A program made the translations under genes and the position numbers. The notes beneath the pieces are model-generated. The model ran no database searches and was not told where the DNA came from. It saw only the letters and a program-made list of their open reading frames with translations. This document shows positions 10,110 to 18,880 of a stretch of DNA of 64,000 nucleotides, piece after piece; position 1 is the first letter of the stretch, and each line of letters starts with the position of its first letter. Source of the DNA: Solimonas sp040754295 (GTDB lineage: Bacteria > Pseudomonadota > Gammaproteobacteria > Nevskiales > Nevskiaceae); assembly GCA_040754295.1 (NCBI GenBank), contig JBFMCQ010000010.1:19870-83869 (forward strand). The letters are read 5' to 3'.

Positions 10110-10568
10110 ATGTCTGCCCTGACCGCTGCCGAAATCAAAGTGTTCGTCGACGCCGTGATCCGCTACTTCGACCGCCTGACCGGCGACGGCGCCGTGGTCA
10201 GCGCGTCGTACCTCGCCGACACCGCGATCCCGCGCTCCGATTACACCGGCCTGATCACATTCTCCGGCCGTTTCCGCGGCTGCATCTACTGCTCGGCGCC
10301 GCGGGCGATGCTGCCCGAGCTGCTCGCCGCGCTCGGCGAGCCGGACGTCTCCGAGCCGAATCTGCTCGACGCCGTCGGCGAGCTGACCAACACGATCGCC
10401 GGCAACGCCCGCAGCCATTTCGGCGACGGCCTGGAGATCTCGGTGCCGGTGACGATTCGCGGCACCTCCGAGCGCATCCGCGCCGCGGTGCGCGCACGGC
10501 CGTATGCGATCGTCGTCCGCTGGCGCCGGCACGACATCGCCGTCGTCGTAGACCTCGAGCGGGAGTGA
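10110..10568 (+). CDS. CheX-family response-regulator phosphatase
   Basis: A 152-residue cytoplasmic protein of the CheC/CheX/FliY group. The catalytic ExxN signature is in DAVGELTNTIAGNARS (Glu91, Asn94), where Glu and Asn act on the acyl phosphate of CheY. The start ATG at 10110 is 8 bp after the regulator stop, so the three genes form one operon: kinase, receiver, phosphatase. This fits a signal-terminating role for the receiver encoded just upstream. The last codons run straight into the IS remnant. The final residues (LERE) and the TGA at 10566-10568 may be original or recruited by the insertion. Confidence 0.85.
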   Translation: MSALTAAEIKVFVDAVIRYFDRLTGDGAVVSASYLADTAIPRSDYTGLITFSGRFRGCIYCSAPRAMLPELLAALGEPDVSEPNLLDAVGELTNTIAGNARSHFGDGLEISVPVTIRGTSERIRAAVRARPYAIVVRWRRHDIAVVVDLERE

Positions 10569-10569
10569 T

Positions 10570-11636
10570 CTGTAACAGCGCTTCAGTACTGACCTACCGG
10601 GAAAGTCTGCGCGACATCGAAGCCTGCCTGCGTGCGCAGGATTCCAAGCTCTATCACCTGGGCATCCGCGGCAGGATCAGTCGCGGCGCGCTGGCCGACG
10701 CCAACGAAGGACGCGACTGGCGCATCCACTTCGAGTTCGCACAGGCGTAGATCCACATCGCGCGTCGGCTGTACGTCAGCGAAGCGTTGGCAGTCGATCT
10801 CAACGAGACGGTCTACGCGCTCGACTCCACGACCATCGATCTGTGCCTTGCCCTTTTTCCCTGGGCGCCGTTTCGCGATACCAAGGCCGCGATCAAGCTG
10901 CACACGCTGCTCGATCTGCGCGGTGCGATTCCGGCGTTCATCCACATCAGCGACGGCAAGCTCCACGACGTCAACGTGCTCGACCTGTTGATACCAGAAG
11001 CTGGCGCGTTCTACGTCATGGACCGTGGCTATGTGGACTTCGAACGCCTGTACCGCCTGCATCAGGCCGGCAGTTTCTTCGTGACCCGCGCGAAGTCCAA
11101 CTTCAAGTGCCGACGTGTGCTGTCGCGGTCCGTCGATCGCAGCACCGGCTTGATTTGCGATCAGCTCGTCGAACTGGTCGTGTTCTACTCGCAGCAAGGC
11201 TACCCGGAACGATTGCGGCGCATTCGCTATCGGGACGACGAAGACCGGACGCTGATGGTCCTGACCAACAACATGACGCTGCCAGCGCTGACCGTCTGCG
11301 AGCTGTACCGGCAACGCTGGCAGGTCGAACTGTTCTTCAAGTGGATCAAGCAGCACCTGCGCATCAAGCGCTTCTTCGGCACGTCCGAGAACGCCGTGAA
11401 GACGCAGATCTGGACCGCAGTGGCAACCTACGTATTGGTCGCCATCGTGCGCAAACGGCTGAACCTGAGTCTGTCCTTGTATGGAATGCTGCAGATCCTG
11501 AGCGTCACACCCTTCGAGAGAATCCCGCTGATTCAACTGCTTACCCATGCGCCCGTCGTCGACAACGACTCGCATGACGATAAGCAGCTGATCTTGTTAT
11601 GAAACGTGTCGGACACTACTGACAGCGCTTACAATT
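10570..11636 (+). mobile_element. Decayed IS4-family insertion sequence
   Basis: Left end TGTAACAGCGCTTCAGTACT and right end, read in reverse, TGTAAGCGCTGTCAGTAGT are imperfect inverted terminal repeats around a broken transposase. The left end jumps directly into transposase sequence beginning LTYRESLRDIEACLRAQ, so the first part of the gene is deleted. The element starts at the cheX-like stop codon and borders the ATPase/nuclease island. Exact ends and target-site duplication are uncertain. Confidence 0.75.
10592..11602 (+). pseudogene. IS4-family transposase, N-terminally truncated with an in-frame stop
   Basis: Reading from about 10592 gives LTYRESLRDIEACLRAQ, well known from IS4-type transposases, then an in-frame TAG at 10748-10750 (after HFEFAQA), then continued homology from about 10787. 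DDE residues are seen in ALDSTTIDLCL and YVMDRGYVDFERL, and the C-terminal YRQRWQVELFFKWIK fits the family signature Y(2)R(3)E(6)K exactly. About 70 N-terminal residues are missing. The catalytic core is intact, but with the stop and missing DNA-binding end the element should be immobile. Confidence 0.88.
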
Positions 11637-11662
11637 TTATGGGCTGAAGGGCGTGGGCAGAC

Positions 11663-12178
11663 TCATACGACGCTCCAACCAAGCTTGCTATCAAGCTCCG
11701 CCTGCCCTCCCCAAATCGGATGGGGGTCCACGGCGCGGAGCTGCTGCTTAAGCTTGTCCCTCACAGTCTTCGGGTCAATCACTTGCGGGAAAAGCTTCGA
11801 CGGTTTGGCGGGTTGTTCAATGTGAAAGACGACGCGCACCTTGCCGGCCTTGCATGCTCGCTTCGCGTTGTCCGCTTCTGGGGTCGCTCCAGAATTGGAT
11901 GCGGTCGCCATCAGGCAAGCCAGTGTATCCCTGACCTTTGTCGCCAGTTCCGAAAAAACGTCAGACGGTTTGGTTCTACCGTGAGCGCGATAATCCTTCA
12001 GCTCGATCAGCCATAGCATGGGATCGTCTGCCGGCCCGATCGCGGCGAAATCGACGGACTTTGCGCCTCCAGCAAAAGAGTTGAACTGGTTTCGGTAGTA
12101 CGGTGCGTCATCACATTTCCACGCAACCCATCCCGCCGGGAACTCGTGCGCTAGCCGACCTTCTGCGAGTCTCGTCAT
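11663..12178 (-). CDS. Candidate PD-(D/E)xK nuclease-like protein partnered with an AAA ATPase
   Basis: A 171-residue soluble protein of unknown family. KSVDFAAIG followed by LWLIELKDYR places Asp43 and Glu59-x-Lys61 fifteen residues apart on hydrophobic strands, the spacing and context of a PD-(D/E)xK nuclease active site. It begins 8 bp after the ATPase gene's stop on the same strand, so the two are almost certainly co-transcribed, ATPase first. Base composition is visibly less GC-rich than the flanks, with codons such as aga, tta and gtt, which suggests transfer. Two-gene ATPase/nuclease units are common in phage defence, but no named system is matched here. Function is inference. Confidence 0.65.
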   Translation of the reverse strand: MTRLAEGRLAHEFPAGWVAWKCDDAPYYRNQFNSFAGGAKSVDFAAIGPADDPMLWLIELKDYRAHGRTKPSDVFSELATKVRDTLACLMATASNSGATPEADNAKRACKAGKVRVVFHIEQPAKPSKLFPQVIDPKTVRDKLKQQLRAVDPHPIWGGQAELDSKLGWSVV

Positions 12179-12186
12179 CCGCGACC

Positions 12187-13251
12187 TCAGGGCAGTTCAA
12201 GGTAGCGATCCGACTGTTTGAGATCCTCATCAAGCGCAACTATGGGTTCTACGGAGTCCAGCGTCTCTCCTGAATGGACTTTCACTTCCTCAGTCGTTCT
12301 GCGGTCCAGGGCAAAAAAGCGCGTCTTCACCGGCGTTTTCCACGACTCAAGTAGCTGTCTCTGAATCTCCAGCTCGCGCAACAGGAACAGGCTGTGTGTT
12401 GCAGCAATTACCTGAATGCCGTTACGCGCCAGCTGTACTAGGATCTCTGCGATCGACCTGATCAGCCGCGGATTGAGGTTCGTCTCGGGTTCGTCCCAAA
12501 ACAGTGTTCCGCGGTCGCGCAACTCACCGTTGATTAGCAGATAGGCCAGCATCGCCAGCTTGCGGATTCCTTCTGCAACTAGAGGAATCTCGATTTTCCC
12601 CCGAGCATCGCCTTCAAGAACCAGATAGAAGCGCCCGTTCTCCACAAGTACGTGGCCTTCCATGGCGTGCTCCAACTTCTCGATGATTTGGCCTATCTCG
12701 TTAGGTCGCTTTCCCCTCAGCGGGCGTGCTTCAAGAGCGAGGACCAGATCGTAGTAGGTCTCGTCGAACTCAAGTTCACGGCTTCGATACGCCTGCGCGA
12801 ACCCAGGAAATATCGAAAGCACTTCCCGTGTCGGAAAGAAAATGGGTCCGCTCTCCAGGTGAGCGATCGGAACTTTATCCAGCTTCACCTCTGTACGACT
12901 GTTGCTTGCGAAGTTGAAGCTAAAGCCAGCGCCGCGCCCATTGACGAAGTCGACCGATACCTCGCAACGATTCCGGCCTTGTTGGCGAGAAACTAGACGC
13001 CCGAGGAAATCGGGACGCATTGTACGCAAGAGCTTCTCTGCCAGAGTCTTCTGCAGTTCGTCCTTAGTGATCGGCCCTGAGGACGTTCCGGCCGCTGCCG
13101 AGTAGCTACACGACGCCAAGCTATACCCAAGCTTCAGGACATGGCTCTTGCCGGCGCCGTTGTCTCCAACCACGACGTTGAGCTGCGGAGAGAACTCGAA
13201 TGTGGCTTTGGGAAAGACTGTGAAATTACTGACGGTTAGCTTCTTTAGCAT
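12187..13251 (-). CDS. AAA (ABC/OLD-like) ATPase of a putative defence pair
   Basis: A 354-residue SMC/OLD-like ATPase. It opens with the typical LKKLTVSNFTVF, then Walker A GDNGAGKS at residues 29-36, a divergent middle, Walker B TLFWDEPETNLNP with Asp near 253, and the switch-like AATHSLFLLREL near 280. No transmembrane or TOPRIM part is visible, which separates it from full-length OLD nucleases; nuclease activity would come from the downstream partner. The start gives MLKKLTVS. Upstream are 99 AT-richer bases holding the likely promoter. It sits between an IS remnant and rnd, in DNA of lower GC. A defence or stress role is inferred from gene pairing and context. Confidence 0.75.
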   Translation of the reverse strand: MLKKLTVSNFTVFPKATFEFSPQLNVVVGDNGAGKSHVLKLGYSLASCSYSAAAGTSSGPITKDELQKTLAEKLLRTMRPDFLGRLVSRQQGRNRCEVSVDFVNGRGAGFSFNFASNSRTEVKLDKVPIAHLESGPIFFPTREVLSIFPGFAQAYRSRELEFDETYYDLVLALEARPLRGKRPNEIGQIIEKLEHAMEGHVLVENGRFYLVLEGDARGKIEIPLVAEGIRKLAMLAYLLINGELRDRGTLFWDEPETNLNPRLIRSIAEILVQLARNGIQVIAATHSLFLLRELEIQRQLLESWKTPVKTRFFALDRRTTEEVKVHSGETLDSVEPIVALDEDLKQSDRYLELP

Positions 13252-13350
13252 CCCAGCACCCGAATTTATTCATTCCTTACAAATAGGTTACGACACTTTT
13301 GCTCGCTGGCCAGCGATAATCGATGCGGCTCCCCTGAGGCTCACCACATC

Positions 13351-14445
13351 CTACGGCAGGGCTTCGAGCAGTGCGCTCCCGCAGACCTCGCGCCGCCAGC
13401 CGCGCAGCACGTTGACCGGCGCAGCGCCGCCTTCGCGCACCAGCCGCACCAGATCGGCCTTGGGCGCGAGATAGCCCGGCGGCAGGCCGAGCGCCTGCGC
13501 CCGCGTCAGCACGATGCCCTGCAGCAGCCTGAGCAGGATCTTGCCGGCGGCGTCGAGCTCCTCGTCGCGCGCATAGATGCGCTCCGGCTCCGTCAGGGCC
13601 TTGCGGATGATCTCCAGCAGCGTCTCGCCGTGGCGCTCGGCGGTTCGCGGCGGCAGCACCGCGAGCGACGACAGCTCCTGCATGCTGCGCGGCTGGCGTT
13701 GCGCCAGGCGATACAGCGGCTCGTCGTCGACGATCCATTTGCGCGGCCGGTCGCGCTGCTGCGCCTCGGCTTCGCGCCAGGCGGCGAGCGCCGCGGCCAC
13801 CGTCTGCTCGCGCGGACTCAGGCGCCCCAGGCTGCGCAGGCGCTGCCAAGCGTCGGCCGGCTCGGTGCGGTACAGCCCCGGCTCGCAGATCCGGGCGCAG
13901 TCCTCGGCGAGCCAGGCCAGGCGCTCGCGCGCCGCGAGCTCGGCCTGCAGAGCCGGATAAAGCTCCGCCAGATACTCCACGTCCGCGGCCGCGTACGCGA
14001 GCGCCGGCCCCGGTAGCGGGCGGCGCGACCAGTCGGTGCGCGACAGGCTTTTGTCGAGGGTGACGCCCAGACGTTTCTCGACCAGCGCGGCGTAGCCGAT
14101 CTGATCGCCGTAGCCGAGCAGCGTCGCCGCGATCTGCGTGTCGAACAAGGGTTGCGGGCAGACGCCGCGCAGGCGCGCGAGGATTTCGAGGTCCTGCGCG
14201 GCAGCATGAAACAGCTTCACGCTGCCGGGCGCGTAGAGCGCGTCGAGCAAGGGCGTGAGGTCGGCGAAGGCGCTCGGGTCGACCAGCGCCGTGGCCTGCT
14301 CGTCGCGCACCTGCACCAGGCATAGCCGCGGGTAGTAGGTGTCGATGCGCACGAACTCGGTATCGATCGCCAGGTATGCGCTCGAAGACCAGCGGTTGAT
14401 CGCGCGGGCGAGGGCTTCGGGTTCGGTGATCAGGGCGTGGCTCAT
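13351..14445 (-). CDS. rnd: Ribonuclease D
   Basis: A 364-residue 3'-5' exoribonuclease that trims tRNA and other small RNA 3' ends. The DEDDy catalytic residues are in YLAIDTEFVR, LFHAAAQDLEIL and the Tyr/Asp motif LAYAAADVEYL. C-terminal HRDC-type helices follow, including RKWIVDDEPLYRLA. The length matches E. coli Rnd (375). The start at 14445 gives MSHALITEPEALARAI. It is divergent from the next gene, with a TAGAAT hexamer at 14468 between the two starts. Its last 250 bp is duplicated at 6933-7185. The accessory island ends just past its stop codon. Confidence 0.95.
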   Translation of the reverse strand: MSHALITEPEALARAINRWSSSAYLAIDTEFVRIDTYYPRLCLVQVRDEQATALVDPSAFADLTPLLDALYAPGSVKLFHAAAQDLEILARLRGVCPQPLFDTQIAATLLGYGDQIGYAALVEKRLGVTLDKSLSRTDWSRRPLPGPALAYAAADVEYLAELYPALQAELAARERLAWLAEDCARICEPGLYRTEPADAWQRLRSLGRLSPREQTVAAALAAWREAEAQQRDRPRKWIVDDEPLYRLAQRQPRSMQELSSLAVLPPRTAERHGETLLEIIRKALTEPERIYARDEELDAAGKILLRLLQGIVLTRAQALGLPPGYLAPKADLVRLVREGGAAPVNVLRGWRREVCGSALLEALP

Positions 14446-14498
14446 GAGCGGCGTCTGGCAAACGCCTAGAATATCCGCTCGCTCTCCCTGACGACTTC

Positions 14499-15077
14499 AT
14501 GTTCGCGCAAGTTTTGGCCGTGACCCTGCGCATCCTCGGCTTTCGCGCCGGGCCGCAGGACTTTCCTTTCGAGCCGCGGTTGACGACGCCGCTGGTGCTG
14601 TTCGCGGGTTTCGCGAACTTCCTCGTGTTCGCGCAGGTTCTGCCGGTGGCGAGCGCGCTGGCGATGGCCGCGGCGATGATCGGCGGTACCGCGCTGGTCA
14701 CGCGCTCGGTACTGCGCGCGCGCGATCTCGCCAGCCGCTTCAACCAGACCTTCAACGCGCTGCTCGCGACCGCCGCCGTGCTGACGCTGCTGCTGCTGCC
14801 GCTGTTCGCACAGGTCGCGCCGGCGCTGCGCGAGATCGCGGCCAAGCCGGAGTTGCTGGAGCAGCCAGATGCGCTGCAGCTACCGCAGGGGGTCGTGTTC
14901 GCGATGAATCTGCTCAACTTCTGGAACTTTGCCGTCACCGCGCACATCTTCCGCCACGCCGCCAACGTGCAGCTGTGGATCGGCGTGATCATCGCGCTGA
15001 TCATTGCCTTCGTCGTGCTGTTCTTCGTCGCTTTCGCCGGCACCTTCGCCGGCGCGCTGTTCGGAGCGGGACCGTAG
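14499..15077 (+). CDS. Integral membrane protein upstream of mpl, unknown function
   Basis: A 192-residue protein with about five hydrophobic segments, roughly at residues 30-50, 53-70, 87-110, 130-150 and 155-185, resembling small Yip1-like membrane proteins in general layout only. The start is ATG at 14499. Its TAG stop overlaps the GTG start of mpl by one base, so the two are translationally coupled. I do not recognise specific motifs. Coupling with the murein tripeptide ligase hints at an envelope role, but this is inference from position. Confidence 0.7.
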   Translation: MFAQVLAVTLRILGFRAGPQDFPFEPRLTTPLVLFAGFANFLVFAQVLPVASALAMAAAMIGGTALVTRSVLRARDLASRFNQTFNALLATAAVLTLLLLPLFAQVAPALREIAAKPELLEQPDALQLPQGVVFAMNLLNFWNFAVTAHIFRHAANVQLWIGVIIALIIAFVVLFFVAFAGTFAGALFGAGP

Positions 15078-16456
15078 TGCATCTGCATATCCTCGGCATC
15101 TGCGGCAGCTTCATGGCCGGCATCGCCGCGATCGCGCGCGAGGCCGGGCACGAGGTCACCGGCTCCGACGCCGCGGCCTGGCCGCCGATGTCGACGCAGC
15201 TCGAGCGGCTCGGCATCACCGTGATGCCCGGCTACGAGCCGGGGCACCTCGATCCGCGACCGGACGTCGTCGTCGTCGGCAACGTCGTCACGCGCGGCAA
15301 CGCGGCGATCGAATACGTGCTCGACGCCGGGCTGCCGTACACCTCGGCGCCGCAGTGGCTGGCCGAGAACGTGCTGCACGGCCGCCACGTGCTCGCGGTG
15401 GCCGGCACGCACGGCAAGACGACGACGAGCTCGATCCTGGCGTGGCTGCTGGAGCATGCCGGCCTGCAGCCGGGCTTTCTCATCGGCGGCGTGCCGCAGA
15501 ACTTCGGCATCTCGGCGCGCCTGGGCGCGTCGAAGTACTTCGTCATCGAGGCCGACGAGTACGACACGGCGTTCTTCGACAAGCGCTCGAAGTTCGTGCA
15601 CTACCGGCCGCGCAGCTGCATCCTCAACAATCTCGAGTACGACCATGCCGACATCTTTCCCGATCTCGCCAGCATCGAGCGCCAGTTTCACCACCTGATT
15701 CGCACGGTGCCGAGGAGCGGGCGGCTGATCGTCAACGGCCGCGACGCCAATCTCGCGCGCGTGCTCGCGCAGGGCTGCTGGAGCGAAGTCGAGTTCTTCG
15801 ACCATGAAGACGGCTGGTACGCGCAGGCGCGTGACGGCGGTTTCGAGCTGTCGGTTCACGGCGCGGCGCAGGGCTTCGTGCAGACGCCGCTCGCCGGCGC
15901 GCACAACCGCAGCAATGTGCTGGCCGCCTTCGCCGCGGCGCATCACGCCGGCGTCGCGATTCCGGCGCTGATCGACGGCCTGGCGCAGTTCCGCAACGTG
16001 CGCCGCCGGCTGGAAGTCGTCGGTACGGCGCGCGGCGTGACGGTGTATGACGATTTTGCGCATCACCCGACGGCGATCGAAGCGACGATCGCCGCGCTGC
16101 GCGAGCGCGGGCCGGGCCGCATCCTTGCGGTGCTGGAGCCGCGCTCGAACACGATGCGCCTCGGCGCACTGGCCGCCGAGCTGGTGCACAGCCTGCGCGA
16201 CGCCGAGCTGTGCTTCGTCTACGCGCGGCCGGATCTGAAGTGGGACGCGGCCGGCACGCTCGCGGCCGCGGGCGAGCGCCTGAGCGTGCATGCCGAGTTG
16301 GAGGGCCTGGTCGCCGCCGTCGCCCGCGCCGCGCAGCCGGGCGACCGCGTGCTGGTCATGTCGAACGGCGATTTCGGCGGCGTGCACGGCCGCCTGCTGA
16401 AGGCGCTGCAGCCCGAGGCCCGGTTTGCGCCGCCGGCCCGATCAACCGGCGCTTAG
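15077..16456 (+). CDS. mpl: UDP-N-acetylmuramate:L-Ala-gamma-D-Glu-meso-DAP ligase (murein recycling)
   Basis: A 459-residue Mur-ligase family enzyme that reattaches the recovered tripeptide to UDP-MurNAc in the cytoplasm. The N-terminal nucleotide-sugar domain has HILGICGSFMAGIA, the ATP loop is AVAGTHGKTTTSS, and the C-terminal domain includes VYDDFAHHPTAIEATI. HILGICGSFMAG and the length separate it from MurC, also present at 51915. The start is GTG at 15077, overlapping the upstream stop. Its 3' end overlaps the convergent lipA by 4 bp. It complements the de novo pathway encoded by the dcw cluster further on. Confidence 0.93.
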   Translation: MHLHILGICGSFMAGIAAIAREAGHEVTGSDAAAWPPMSTQLERLGITVMPGYEPGHLDPRPDVVVVGNVVTRGNAAIEYVLDAGLPYTSAPQWLAENVLHGRHVLAVAGTHGKTTTSSILAWLLEHAGLQPGFLIGGVPQNFGISARLGASKYFVIEADEYDTAFFDKRSKFVHYRPRSCILNNLEYDHADIFPDLASIERQFHHLIRTVPRSGRLIVNGRDANLARVLAQGCWSEVEFFDHEDGWYAQARDGGFELSVHGAAQGFVQTPLAGAHNRSNVLAAFAAAHHAGVAIPALIDGLAQFRNVRRRLEVVGTARGVTVYDDFAHHPTAIEATIAALRERGPGRILAVLEPRSNTMRLGALAAELVHSLRDAELCFVYARPDLKWDAAGTLAAAGERLSVHAELEGLVAAVARAAQPGDRVLVMSNGDFGGVHGRLLKALQPEARFAPPARSTGA

Positions 16457-17448
16457 CCCCCGCGCGCCTGCTCGCCGGCGCCCAGCAGGCCGGAGGCCTG
16501 CTCATCGGCGTGATAGCTGGAGCGCACCATCGGTCCGCTGGCGACGTGCGAGAAGCCGAGTCGCGAGCCAATCTCGCGCAGCCGGTCGAACTCGGTCGGG
16601 TGGACGAAGCGGGCCACCGGCAAGTGGTGGCGTGAGGGCTGGAGGTACTGGCCGAGCGTGAGCATGTCGACCTGGTGCGCACGCAGGTCGCGCATGACCT
16701 GCTCGATCTCGTCGATGTCCTCGCCCAGGCCCAGCATCAGCCCCGACTTGGTCGGCACGTCGGGATGCAGCGCCTTGAAGCGCGCCAGCAGGTCCAGGCT
16801 CCACTCGTAGTCCGAGCCGGGCCGCGCCTGCTTGTACAGTCGCGGCACGGTTTCGAGGTTGTGATTGAAGACGTCCGGCGGCGTGTCCTTGAAGATCGCC
16901 AGCGCCGGGTCCATGCGCCCGCGGAAGTCCGGCACCAGCACTTCGATCGTCAGCTGCGGGGAGCGGGCCCGCGCCTCGCGGATGCAGGCGGCGAAGTGCG
17001 CGGCGCCGCCGTCGGGCAGATCGTCGCGATCGACCGAGGTGATGACGACGTAGCGCAAGGCCATGTCGCGGATCGTGCGCGCCAGATTGACCGGCTCGTC
17101 GGCGTCGAGCGGATTCGGGCGGCCGTGCGCGACATCGCAGAACGGGCAGCGCCGCGTGCAGATGTCGCCCATGATCATGAACGTCGCCGTGCCCTTGCCG
17201 AAGCATTCGCCGAGGTTGGGGCAGGAGGCTTCTTCGCAGACCGTGTGCAGCCGGTTTGCGCGCAGCGCGGCCTTGAGGCGCGCGACTTCCGGCGTGCCCT
17301 GATGTCGGGCGCGGATCCACGAGGGCTTGCGCGGCGGCGCCGCGGTCGGCTCGATCCTGATCGGGATGCGCGCCATCTTGTCGGCGCCGCGCAGTTTTTC
17401 GCCCTGCACGACGGGCTTGACGGGGGATGCTGCGGAAGGGGACGTCAT
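16453..17448 (-). CDS. lipA: Lipoyl synthase
   Basis: A 331-residue radical SAM enzyme inserting two sulfurs into protein-bound octanoyl chains to make lipoate for pyruvate and 2-oxoglutarate dehydrogenases. The auxiliary cluster cysteines are in CEEASCPNLGEC and the SAM cluster in CTRRCPFC. VITSVDRDDLPDGGA and FNHNLETVPRLY are also standard. The start ATG at 17448 gives a 34-residue leader before RIPIRIEP. No lipB is in view; octanoyl transfer must be encoded elsewhere. Convergent with mpl, overlapping 4 bp. Confidence 0.95.
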   Translation of the reverse strand: MTSPSAASPVKPVVQGEKLRGADKMARIPIRIEPTAAPPRKPSWIRARHQGTPEVARLKAALRANRLHTVCEEASCPNLGECFGKGTATFMIMGDICTRRCPFCDVAHGRPNPLDADEPVNLARTIRDMALRYVVITSVDRDDLPDGGAAHFAACIREARARSPQLTIEVLVPDFRGRMDPALAIFKDTPPDVFNHNLETVPRLYKQARPGSDYEWSLDLLARFKALHPDVPTKSGLMLGLGEDIDEIEQVMRDLRAHQVDMLTLGQYLQPSRHHLPVARFVHPTEFDRLREIGSRLGFSHVASGPMVRSSYHADEQASGLLGAGEQARGG

Positions 17449-17522
17449 GGCGGAATCCGGGACTTGCGCGGGGGATTCTAGCAGCCCGCCGGGTTGCGCC
17501 CGCTAAAGCGCGGCGCTGCGGC

Positions 17523-18011
17523 TCACCGCACCCGGCGCACCGCTGCGCGCTGATTCAGGCCTTCCACCTTGAGCCAGTAGCCGCCAAGGAAGCTGCGCTG
17601 GATCGTGACCCTGGGGTTGTCGCGGATGTAATAGACGGAGCGGCAGTTGACGCAGCGCCAGACCTGACCGTTCTCCAGCGTAAACTCGGTGTCGCTCTGC
17701 CAGCCCTCGAAGCGGCCGACGAGCCGCGATTCGATGCGATCGATGCGCCCGTCGTCTTCGGCCGGCGCGTCCGGCAGCTGCTCGGCGCCGAAGGCCGCTT
17801 CCGCATCCGCGCGCGGCGCGGCGGCGGATGAGGTCGGTGCCGGTGCGGCGGTCGGCTGCGGGCTCGCTGCGAGCGCCGGCCGGGCGAGCGCGTCGTAGCA
17901 GCGCAGCCGCGCGGCGTCGTCGTCGATGGCCGCACAGCGGCTCGGATCGAGCTCGGCGGCGTGCGCCTGGACGCACAGCAGCAGGATCAGGGGCGACAGC
18001 GATCGCAGCAT
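17523..18011 (-). CDS. Secreted Cys-rich-motif protein, unknown function
   Basis: A 162-residue exported protein. The signal peptide is MLRSLSPLILLLCVQAHA, followed by a short CAAIDDDAARLRCYD motif of a kind seen near the N-terminus of several periplasmic proteins, including type VI accessory proteins. An Ala/Pro-rich linker (about 45-80) leads to a compact C-terminal domain with WQSDTEFTLENGQVWRC and NCRSVYYIRDN. The two C-terminal cysteines could form a disulfide. It is followed on the same strand by lipA after 74 bp. I do not assign a function. Confidence 0.75.
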   Translation of the reverse strand: MLRSLSPLILLLCVQAHAAELDPSRCAAIDDDAARLRCYDALARPALAASPQPTAAPAPTSSAAAPRADAEAAFGAEQLPDAPAEDDGRIDRIESRLVGRFEGWQSDTEFTLENGQVWRCVNCRSVYYIRDNPRVTIQRSFLGGYWLKVEGLNQRAAVRRVR

Positions 18012-18073
18012 GGACGGCCTCGGCGTGGATACGGGCGCGCGACCATAGCACGGCCGCGCCGGCCGGCCGATGC

Positions 18074-18862
18074 TCAGGCGGCGACCGCCGTTGACGTAGC
18101 CCGTGGCGGCCGTGACGACGGTGCCGGCGGCAGGCCCAGGGCTTCGCGCACCGCCGCGCGGCTGCGCGCGGCCAGCGCGCCCCGATCCTGGCCGCAGCTG
18201 CTGATCGGCGCGCAGTAAACCAGCTCGGCGTGCAGCTCGGGCTCGCGCAGCACGCGCAGGATATGGCTGAGCAGGTCGTCGTCGCCGATGAAGGGCGCGA
18301 TCTCGCGGCCGTCGGCCGTCGGCCGGTAGCGCAGCGCCAGCGGCTGCACCGTCACGCCGGCGTCGACCGGCGCCGCGAACAGGCGTGCGTGGAAGCTGCC
18401 GACCTCACGGCCGTCGGTGGTCGTGCCCTCGGGGAACAGCACGACGCTGCCGCCGCCGGTGGCCAGGTGCACGACCAGGCGCTCGATCAGCGGCCGGCTG
18501 CCGCCCTTGCCGCGGCGGATGTAGAACGAGCCGGCCGCATTGGCGAGCCAGCCGGCGAGCGGCCAGTCGCGGACCTCCGACTTGGCGACGAAGCGTACCG
18601 GCTCGGCCGCTGCGATCAGCGGAATGTCGAGCCAGGAGACGTGGTTGGCGACGACCAGCCGTGTGCCGGATGCAGGGCTTCCTTGCACCGCGCAGCGCAC
18701 GCGCAGGATGCGCAACAGGCGCAGCATCCAGCGCTGCGTCAGCGGCTCGGGGCGCAGGCGGCCGCTGAAGTCGAGATTGACGATTGCGGCGAGTAGCAGA
18801 CCGAACAGGACGTGAACGATTATGCGTGCGCCGCGCGTCCAGACGCGGAGGGTGATCCTCAT
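18074..18862 (-). CDS. olsA: Lyso-ornithine lipid O-acyltransferase (PlsC-like)
   Basis: A 262-residue acyltransferase at the inner membrane, with an N-terminal hydrophobic anchor (about 13-30). The catalytic NHVSWLD has the NHx4D motif and the glycerol-phosphate-type motif FPEGTTTDG follows. By family it could be a 1-acyl-glycerol-3-phosphate acyltransferase. The gene directly upstream on the same strand encodes the OlsB partner 18 bp away, so the specific assignment is O-acylation of lyso-ornithine lipid. The C-terminal about 20 residues are low-complexity Pro/Ala/Arg. Confidence in the acyltransferase is high, in the substrate moderate. Confidence 0.82.
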   Translation of the reverse strand: MRITLRVWTRGARIIVHVLFGLLLAAIVNLDFSGRLRPEPLTQRWMLRLLRILRVRCAVQGSPASGTRLVVANHVSWLDIPLIAAAEPVRFVAKSEVRDWPLAGWLANAAGSFYIRRGKGGSRPLIERLVVHLATGGGSVVLFPEGTTTDGREVGSFHARLFAAPVDAGVTVQPLALRYRPTADGREIAPFIGDDDLLSHILRVLREPELHAELVYCAPISSCGQDRGALAARSRAAVREALGLPPAPSSRPPRATSTAVAA

Positions 18863-18880
18863 GTATCGCGGGGGCCGGGA

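Noticed and set aside
10787..11602. An independent intact transposase gene
   Set aside because: It is only the C-terminal part of an IS4-family transposase; homology continues upstream through a TAG stop and the N-terminus is missing.
11720..12016. 98-codon plus-strand frame opposite the nuclease-like gene
   Set aside because: Antisense to a better-supported gene that is coupled to the ATPase; no motifs.
13277..16387. 1036-codon open frame on the minus strand
   Set aside because: It crosses rnd in another frame, then runs antisense to the membrane gene and mpl; no recognisable domain and composition typical of frame shadows.
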